Source of the DNA: JAJRRS01 sp965230275
GTDB lineage: Bacteria > Planctomycetota > Phycisphaerae > Phycisphaerales > Phycisphaeraceae
NCBI GenBank assembly: GCA_965230275.1
Contig: CBDDKO010000002.1
Location: 2,852,001 to 2,916,000 of the forward strand
Length of the DNA: 64,000 bases
Direction: 5' to 3'
Shown here one piece after another: positions 59,117 through 64,000 of the stretch. The translations under genes were made by a program, and so were the position numbers. Under the pieces are notes generated by a model. That model saw only the letters and a program-made list of their open reading frames with translations. It was not told the origin of the DNA and made no database searches. Numbering within the stretch: position 1 is the first letter of the stretch; each line of letters starts with the position of its first letter.

Positions 59117-60508
59117 ATGCTTTTACCTGCAATCGAAGATTTTCTGCCCTCACGCCAGCCCCTTATGGCAAGGCCCAGCTATCGGCTGGAACTGGTGACT
59201 GCTTCCACGTTCCCGTTGGCGGTCGCTGTTTTGGAGTCAGGCGTCGTCGGCGTGCTGGCCAAAAAGACATTCCATGTCTCCGAGTTTGAACTCGCCACGA
59301 TCATGGCGGCACCGATCTTTGCTAACCTCACCAGCTTCATGTGGGCGATGTTTGCTCGTGGCCGGCACAAGCTGCCGTTTATCGCTGGACTCCAGGCCGC
59401 GGTCCTGCTGACGCTGCTTGTGATCTCGATCCTGCCGACCGCTGGCGCGGGCCCGTTGATGCTGGTGGCGGTGGTGATACTTGCCCGCTGCCTGCTTGCA
59501 GGTGTGGTCACGCTGCGCAGTATCGTCTGGCGACAGAACTACCCCCAGGCGTCTCGGGCTCAGATCACCGGCCGGTTCACCATCCTGGCGTCCCTGATCA
59601 TGGCGACCGGGCCCTTGATCGGCTTCTATATCCAGGACCTTTCTGAGGATAGTTTCCGTTGGATCTACCGCGTCGTGGTGTTGATCGCCGCGGTCGGTGT
59701 GGTGTGTTTCTCCAAGATCCGGTTGCGAGGCGAGAAGCACCTGCTGGACTTCGAGCGAAATCCGGACGCGACGCCTCAGCCCCACGGCGAGCCCGGCCGG
59801 GTTTACTCGTTCGATCCGGATGGACAGACATCCAAACGACACACCGTCTGGACCATCCTCAGGGAGGACCACGACTATCGCTGGTACATGATCTGGCAGT
59901 TCGCCGGGGGGATGGCCAACCTGCTCGGTGTCTTCGCGGTGATCCGGCTGGTCATCGATCTGACCGAGGGACACGACTACGAATACGCTCTGAGTATCTT
60001 GATCACCACGACCGTCCCGATGGCGGTGGCGATGCTGACCGTGCCTGTCTGGGCACGCTACCTCGACCGGGTTCATATCACAGAGTTCAGGACGCGACAA
60101 GGATTGTTATGGATCGTTTCACAGGCCGGCCTCTGGCTGGCTGCGATGACCGGGATTGTCTGGCTCCTGATCCTGCCCCAGGTCCTGCAGGGGGTTTCAC
60201 GTGGCGGGGGCATGCTCGCCTGGAACCTGGGACACAACGACTTCGCCGATCGGCGGATGGTCCCGCTATACATGGGGATCCACGTCACGCTGACCGGTGT
60301 GCGCGGTTTCCTCGCGCCGTACCTCGCCATCACGCTGATCTCGGGATGGTCGGCCGATGCGATCCCGTTTGTGACATTGCCGGCCTTCGGTGGCATCGGC
60401 CATCACGTGTTCCTGGTGACGACAGGATTCGCGGTCATCGCCACACTGGGATTCTGGCGTCTGCGACAGACCGTCGCGGTTGCACAATCAACGCGTTCCA
60501 TCGATTGA
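59117..60508 (+). CDS. MFS-type membrane transporter, substrate unknown
   Basis: 463 residues with about ten to twelve membrane segments and a hydrophilic central loop (about 205-250; ending FDPDGQTSKRHTVWTILRED). Features LARCLLAGVVTLRSIVWRQN and NYPQASRAQITGRFTILASL fit a major facilitator family common in planctomycetes without known substrate. First ATG at 59117; an internal ATG at 59165 is also possible. Its place after phoU might hint at a phosphate or phosphoester link, but no shared promoter is evident. Confidence 0.75.
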   Translation: MLLPAIEDFLPSRQPLMARPSYRLELVTASTFPLAVAVLESGVVGVLAKKTFHVSEFELATIMAAPIFANLTSFMWAMFARGRHKLPFIAGLQAAVLLTLLVISILPTAGAGPLMLVAVVILARCLLAGVVTLRSIVWRQNYPQASRAQITGRFTILASLIMATGPLIGFYIQDLSEDSFRWIYRVVVLIAAVGVVCFSKIRLRGEKHLLDFERNPDATPQPHGEPGRVYSFDPDGQTSKRHTVWTILREDHDYRWYMIWQFAGGMANLLGVFAVIRLVIDLTEGHDYEYALSILITTTVPMAVAMLTVPVWARYLDRVHITEFRTRQGLLWIVSQAGLWLAAMTGIVWLLILPQVLQGVSRGGGMLAWNLGHNDFADRRMVPLYMGIHVTLTGVRGFLAPYLAITLISGWSADAIPFVTLPAFGGIGHHVFLVTTGFAVIATLGFWRLRQTVAVAQSTRSID

Positions 60509-60559
60509 CGTGTCGTGGCCAGTGTTTTTGGTAGCGACCGATTCTGAGATGGCTGCCGT

Positions 60560-61537
60560 CTACGGCCGTGGGTGGAACTTGGCCATGACTTCTTTCAGAC
60601 GGCTTCGATCGACGTGGGTGTAGACCTGCGTGGTCTGGATGTTCGAATGCCCGAGCAACTCCTGGACGACACGGAGGTCAGCGCCGCCTGATAGCAGGTG
60701 CGTGGCGAATGAGTGCCGCAGCATGTGCGGATACACACCGGTAAGCCCCGCCCGTTTGGCGTGTCGTTTGACGACCTGCCATATCACAATGCGTGTCAAC
60801 GGCCCGCCGGTCCGCGAGAGGAACACGTTGTTGCTGGGTTTGTCATCGCGTGCGAGGTCGGGGCGCAACTTGTGGACATAGTGGTCCAGCGCGGTGAGCG
60901 CTTGCTTGCCGATGGGGACGATGCGTTCTTTCTGCCCTTTGCCGATGACACGTGCCACGCCGAGGGTGAAGTTGAGCTGATCGAGGGTGAACTCAGCGGC
61001 CTCGCTGGCCCGTAGCCCCGATGCGTAGAGCAGTTCGAGCAAAGCGACATCACGCAGGTACAGCGGGTCGGTCGGGCGTGGCGCCTGGATCAGGCGGGCG
61101 ACCTGGTCGATGCCCATGACCGTGGGCAGGCGTTTCCAGGCTGTGGGTCGGCTAAGCAGTTCCGCGGGGTTTCGTCGGGTGAAGTCACGAGCTTCCAGGA
61201 ATCGGCCGAACACACGGAAGGTCGCCACATGCCGGGCGATGCTCGAGACCTCCAGCCCCTTGGCTTCTAGGTATCGCAGGTGCTGGCCGATGGTGTCGAG
61301 GTCCAGCTCGTCCCAGGTGTCGTGGCCGTGCTGCTGCATCCACCGCCACAACTCGATCAGGTCACGGGCGTAGGCCTCCAGCGTGGCTTTGGCGAAGCCG
61401 CACTCGATCCGGCAGTAGCTGAGGAACTCACGGACCGCCGGCTCCAGCTTCGAACCCGGTTCAATCCCGGCAAAACGCAGCGCCCCCGTGCCGGCGGGCT
61501 GGTTGGTGGAGGCATGACTGACCTGGGCCGGATTCAA
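60560..61537 (-). CDS. Tyrosine recombinase XerC/XerD
   Basis: 325 residues: SAM-like N-terminal DNA-binding domain (VREFLSYCRIECGFAKATLE) and catalytic domain with the first Arg (LYASGLRASEAAEF), Lys (IGKGQKERIVPIG), HxxR (HMLRHSFATHLLSGG), His (ELLGHSNIQTTQ) and nucleophile Tyr (QVYTHVDRSRL). Chromosome-dimer resolvase rather than phage integrase by length and close XerD match. An N-terminal extension of about 30 residues is unusual. Confidence 0.9.
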   Translation of the reverse strand: MNPAQVSHASTNQPAGTGALRFAGIEPGSKLEPAVREFLSYCRIECGFAKATLEAYARDLIELWRWMQQHGHDTWDELDLDTIGQHLRYLEAKGLEVSSIARHVATFRVFGRFLEARDFTRRNPAELLSRPTAWKRLPTVMGIDQVARLIQAPRPTDPLYLRDVALLELLYASGLRASEAAEFTLDQLNFTLGVARVIGKGQKERIVPIGKQALTALDHYVHKLRPDLARDDKPSNNVFLSRTGGPLTRIVIWQVVKRHAKRAGLTGVYPHMLRHSFATHLLSGGADLRVVQELLGHSNIQTTQVYTHVDRSRLKEVMAKFHPRP

Positions 61538-61804
61538 GGCGGGTGGCTACTCCTATCACGGCAATGCCTGATATGCCCTGGGCGGATCGAGAAACATCCC
61601 CAGAGCACCGCTTGGGGGCAAAACGGGCCGTATGACGTCTTACATCTATCGACCAGCCCGAGGGTTGGCCGTGAATCTCCCCCTGAGCGATGCCGGGCCT
61701 TGGGTACCTCGCCTTTACGACGCAGAACCTACGATCGTGCTCGGATCAGCCCCCCAGTCGGCCGGTTTGAACCGTGGGCCGAGGCGCATACAATGGTCGG
61801 CCCG
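61538..61804. other. Gene-free stretch between xer and tRNA-Met
   Basis: About 270 bases with no frame, hairpin or repeat that can be supported, apart from the promoter expected for the tRNA gene. Confidence 0.4.
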
Positions 61805-61876
61805 GCCGACGTAGCTCAGTGGTAGAGCAAGGGATTCATAAGCCCTGGGTCGCTGGTTCGAATCCAGCCGTCGGCA
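61805..61876 (+). tRNA. tRNA with anticodon CAT (Met, elongator-like, or lysidine-modified Ile)
   Basis: Acceptor GCCGACG/CGTCGGC, D stem GCTC/GAGC, anticodon loop TTCATAA, T arm GCTGG-TTCGAAT-CCAGC, discriminator A. CCA is not encoded. The paired G1-C72 argues against the initiator. Confidence 0.93.
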
Positions 61877-61972
61877 TTGCCCATCGCGCGGGTGGACCGC
61901 TTTTCGCCTCGGACACAGCCGGTTACAATACCGGGCTGCCACGTGGCGAGGCGAAGACCCGCCGCGACCTTT

Positions 61973-62063
<91 letters not shown>

Positions 62064-62177
62064 TTTACACATCACGACCGCCGTAAACTCTTGCCAGCAC
62101 AACGCTGGCAATTTCGGCGCGCAGTTACGCAGACCGTTTTCCCACTAGTTTCCCGATCTGAGCGCCACAGTAACGGT

Positions 62178-62777
62178 TCAATTAGAAGATCGCCGTATGA
62201 GTAAACCAGATAGAAAGACTAAAGCAGATGCCGCCGCTGGTTCGGGTACGACAACGAGTTGTAGACGCTGATCATTCGATGGACCCCAAGAGATGGTCTG
62301 TTCTATTAGATTCAGTTCGGAGAGCCTAACGCCTTCTAATACAGCTCTTCCTGAAATCTGCCCCACAGAAAAATCACTAGGTACGATCAAGGCTGTCCGA
62401 TCAAGCCTATCGCCGTCATTTACCGATTGCAGGCCGAACGAATCACCTGATTGATTCTCATCGGTAAGAGAAGAATTAGCAAAATTAAAATCGCCTGGCA
62501 CGTCAAATAACTCTACCGCAGTAGAAATCGTCCAACCTTTCGAACTTCCCTGATTACTAAAAAATCGTTGATCCCATCCTAGTTTATATGCTGAAATCTG
62601 AGGTATTCCATTGCTGCTATTCTGCATCAAATTCCTAATGTCAACCGTGCCATCCGCACGCATGACGGTGCTGTTTCCGTCAAGACTGGTGTCAAAAGTA
62701 ATGATCAATTCGGCGTGAGTCTGGCTCATGCTGAAACAATAGAGAACCAGCGTGAGTACTAAGTATCTAGCTTGCAT
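62178..62777 (-). CDS. Small PEP-CTERM secreted protein
   Basis: 199 residues: signal peptide (1-22, ending THAEL), a Ser/Asn/Asp-rich body (LIITFDTSLDGNSTVMRADG), and a tail VVPEPAAASALVFLSGLLIR followed by RSSN. No dockerin-like repeats. The gene is clearly richer in A+T than most of the window, and it sits between tRNA genes and a prophage boundary, so recent acquisition is possible. Function unknown. Confidence 0.75.
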   Translation of the reverse strand: MQARYLVLTLVLYCFSMSQTHAELIITFDTSLDGNSTVMRADGTVDIRNLMQNSSNGIPQISAYKLGWDQRFFSNQGSSKGWTISTAVELFDVPGDFNFANSSLTDENQSGDSFGLQSVNDGDRLDRTALIVPSDFSVGQISGRAVLEGVRLSELNLIEQTISWGPSNDQRLQLVVVPEPAAASALVFLSGLLIRRSSN

Positions 62778-62905
62778 TCTAACCCTCCGTTTCGTTTTAG
62801 TGACACGTTCTGGTTACGAAATATTATAGCTCCCGATGTGTATTTTCGAGCAAAGTGAAATACTACTAGTGCCACTGGTTTTCAGGGGGCACGCCAAAAA
62901 TAAAA

Positions 62906-62935
62906 CCCTCCTCAACCGGTTGGTTGGGAGGGCTT
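62906..62935 (-). terminator. Terminator of the tRNA-Gly locus
   Basis: CCCTCCTCAACC-GGTT-GGTTGGGAGGG stem. On the minus strand it is followed by TTTTATTTTT. It lies just beyond the 3' end of the tRNA-Gly fragment. Confidence 0.8.
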
Positions 62936-62942
62936 TATCCAA

Positions 62943-62990
62943 AGCGGGTGATGAGATTCGAACTCACGACATTCACGTTGGCAACGTGAA
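62943..62990 (-). other. 3' part of tRNA-Gly (anticodon GCC): prophage attachment-site remnant
   Basis: On the minus strand the sequence gives the anticodon arm TTCACG-TTGCCAA-CGTGAA, the T arm GTGAG-TTCGAAT-CTCAT and acceptor end CACCCGC. The D arm and 5' acceptor strand are missing, because the plus-strand sequence after 62990 does not continue the tRNA. The native terminator follows. This is the pattern left at one end of an element integrated into a tRNA gene. Confidence 0.75.
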
Positions 62991-63261
62991 CGGCGAGGGC
63001 GAGCAAGTTTCTAAACAGCAAGAGCTTACGGATTTAGAGTCCGTGGTTCTCAGCAAATATCCAGCAAATTGCGAGGCATACAGCAATCCTGAAACCACCA
63101 GCGCTGGGGGCAATCCTGCGCCAGAAGCCGATGCACTTGCCCACGCACTGAACGCTTTACCCGAGGCCGAAAGAGTCGCAGTGATTCAGCACGTCCTAGC
63201 CCTGGGCCGGATGTCGCCGGCTCGACGTGCGGCCGTCCTGACGCTCACACGAGACCCCTGA
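62986..63261 (+). CDS. Uncertain small ORF at the prophage edge
   Basis: A frame of 91 codons from a GTG inside the tRNA fragment to the stop at 63261. The second half (ALAHALNALPEAERVAVIQH, MSPARRAAVLTLTRDP) looks like real helical protein and recalls the C-terminal ends of some phage integrases, but no catalytic motif is present. The first half overlaps tRNA-derived and unstructured sequence. It may be a fragment or a small element-borne gene. Confidence 0.35.
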   Translation: MNGEGEQVSKQQELTDLESVVLSKYPANCEAYSNPETTSAGGNPAPEADALAHALNALPEAERVAVIQHVLALGRMSPARRAAVLTLTRDP

Positions 63262-63325
63262 ACAGATCCACACCCCGACCCGCCGGCGGTCGATGGGTGA
63301 GTCTTCACACGCCGGCAGGAGCCCA

Positions 63326-63706
63326 ATGATGAAACTCGATAGCGACGCAAAACAGACTACCACCCTCACCCATGAGCCCACCGGTATCACCGTCACGTTC
63401 AAGCGGATAGGCCACACCGATCGGACACGGCTGCTTGCTGGCAGCAACGGCGACATGGGTCTTGTGTTCATCGAACTGGCCCAACAGGGCGTTGGTGTCC
63501 ACACATGGGAGGGTGTCGAGTTGCCCGATGGGAACCCGGTCCCGTACTCACCCGCCAGCCTGGATGCCGTCGTGGCACAGGAGCCGGGTTTTGGACCGTG
63601 GTTCAATGACGAACTACTCCGGGCCAACGGCTTCGACTTCACCGGCGGAGATGACGAATCGGTTGAGGCCGTCGAGGGAAAATCCGAGACGCCGAGTTCT
63701 GCCTGA
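63326..63706 (+). CDS. Phage tail assembly chaperone-like protein (G-type)
   Basis: 126 residues from ATG 63326, with AGGAG upstream. No close family name recognised. The first part (TTTLTHEPTGITVTFKRIGH) is beta-rich and the end is acidic (GGDDESVEAVEGKSETPSSA). Length, acidic tail, the -1 overlapping frame that follows and the slippery heptamer G GGA AAA near its end match tail chaperone G of lambda-like phages, which is made together with a G-T frameshift fusion before the tape-measure gene. Function is inferred mainly from this arrangement. Confidence 0.6.
   Translation: MMKLDSDAKQTTTLTHEPTGITVTFKRIGHTDRTRLLAGSNGDMGLVFIELAQQGVGVHTWEGVELPDGNPVPYSPASLDAVVAQEPGFGPWFNDELLRANGFDFTGGDDESVEAVEGKSETPSSA
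63676..63682 (+). promoter_or_regulatory. Candidate -1 ribosomal frameshift site GGGAAAA
   Basis: Heptamer G GGA AAA in the zero frame of the tail chaperone gene (X XXY YYZ form, like lambda GGGAAAG), 21 bases before the stop codon. A possible GCACG/CGTGC hairpin lies about 35 bases downstream. Confidence 0.65.
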
Positions 63707-63897
63707 AAGGCGCGGGCACGTCTGATGCCGGGGCGTGCATCGTGCTTTACCGGTTGACAATGCTCGGCGCTATCTCAGAAGTGTCCGGCGTTGAAGCAAG
63801 TTACCTGGCGAGGCACTACAGCGATTGGATCACAAGGCTTTATCCGCTGTGTGCTGCCATTCTCAAGAAACGATCAGAGGACGTAAACCAATCCTAG
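63682..63897 (+). CDS. T-type extension of the tail chaperone, reached by -1 frameshift
   Basis: Open -1 frame of about 71 codons from the slippery site to TAG 63895-63897. It has no well-placed start of its own: the first ATG, at 63760, has no ribosome site. The C-terminal 40 residues (SGVEASYLARHYSDWITRLY, then PLCAAILKKRSED) are helical and protein-like. A fusion of about 190 residues would result, as in the GT proteins of tailed phages. Confidence 0.55.
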   Translation: MRDAEFCLKGAGTSDAGACIVLYRLTMLGAISEVSGVEASYLARHYSDWITRLYPLCAAILKKRSEDVNQS

Positions 63898-63911
63898 GTT
63901 TGAGGTGAGTC

Positions 63912-64000
63912 ATGGCGGTAGTCATTGGAGCTGAAATCAGAACCGATGGGCGTGAATTGGAGCTTGATCTCCGGCGGGATGCACGCATGGTCGAGAAACG
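63912..64000 (+). CDS. Start of a phage gene, possibly the tape-measure protein (partial)
   Basis: Frame open from ATG 63912 (ribosome site GAGGTGAG) to the end of the window: MAVVIGAEIRTDGRELELDL and 10 more residues. In tailed phages the gene after G/GT is the tail tape-measure protein; with only 30 residues this is inferred from position alone. Confidence 0.4.
   Translation, partial: MAVVIGAEIRTDGRELELDLRRDARMVEK

Noticed and set aside
62836..62985. N-terminal extension of the small ORF at the prophage edge
   Set aside because: The frame reads through the terminator and the tRNA-Gly fragment; phrases such as GDEIRTHDIHVGNV are the known artefact of translating antisense tRNA.
63028..63044. 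Anticodon-arm-like hairpin ACGGA-TTTAGAG-TCCGT
   Set aside because: No D arm, T arm or acceptor stem can be fitted on either strand, so it is not called as a tRNA.

Overview
The window is high-GC bacterial DNA, most likely from a planctomycete of the class Phycisphaerae. Four secreted proteins end in PEP-CTERM-like tails. Three of them carry the short dockerin-like repeat (GDxDGDGFVGLxDLDxxLNNWN) common in that group. There is also a DUF1559-like pseudopilin protein, a diderm type II secretion system, and many start codons without a clear Shine-Dalgarno sequence. This is inference from gene content; no rRNA or marker gene is present to confirm it.

Layout. 1-3915: end of a NitT/TauT-type ABC ATPase, then two tandem ureohydrolases and HypA- and HypB-like nickel chaperones, read here as a guanidine uptake and hydrolysis operon. 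3941-12653: an LRV-repeat protein, a YafK-type L,D-transpeptidase, a UgpC/MalK ATPase, PEP-CTERM proteins (one a remnant, one frameshifted), a pseudopilin-like protein and an S4-less TlyA-like methyltransferase. 12739-13022: promoter, string of hairpins and terminator with no ORF, a candidate free-standing RNA. 13248-19502: a PEP-CTERM cyclophilin, a pterin dehydratase, a 1-kb insertion sequence, an M42 peptidase, wreckage of a tad pilus locus, an agmatine deiminase and a small lipoprotein. 19635-22309: a ThuA-like protein and an NfeD-type membrane protease.

22322-29211: a manganese/iron-type ABC uptake operon whose two permeases both carry DtxR-like C-terminal modules, an OprB-type porin and a DtxR/MntR regulator. 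All three transcription units have the same palindrome, TTTGR-N4-TCAAA, in front of them. 29208-31322: an orphan type III-like DNA methyltransferase and a small secreted helical protein. 31359-42351: a type II secretion operon in the order E-F-G-H-I-J-K-L-M-C-D. 42395-51862: dUTPase, NamZ-like muramidase, antiquitin-type aldehyde dehydrogenase, a photolyase operon, ferredoxin, LysE exporter and a large secreted glycoside-hydrolase-like protein. 52056-59045: the Pho system (phoB, phoR, pstSCAB, phoU), followed by an MFS protein and a Xer recombinase.

61805-64000: two intact tRNA genes, a PEP-CTERM protein, then the 3' part of a tRNA-Gly with its own terminator. To the right lie phage tail genes, including a G/GT-type tail chaperone pair with a G GGA AAA slippery heptamer. 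This is most simply one end of a prophage that continues past the window.
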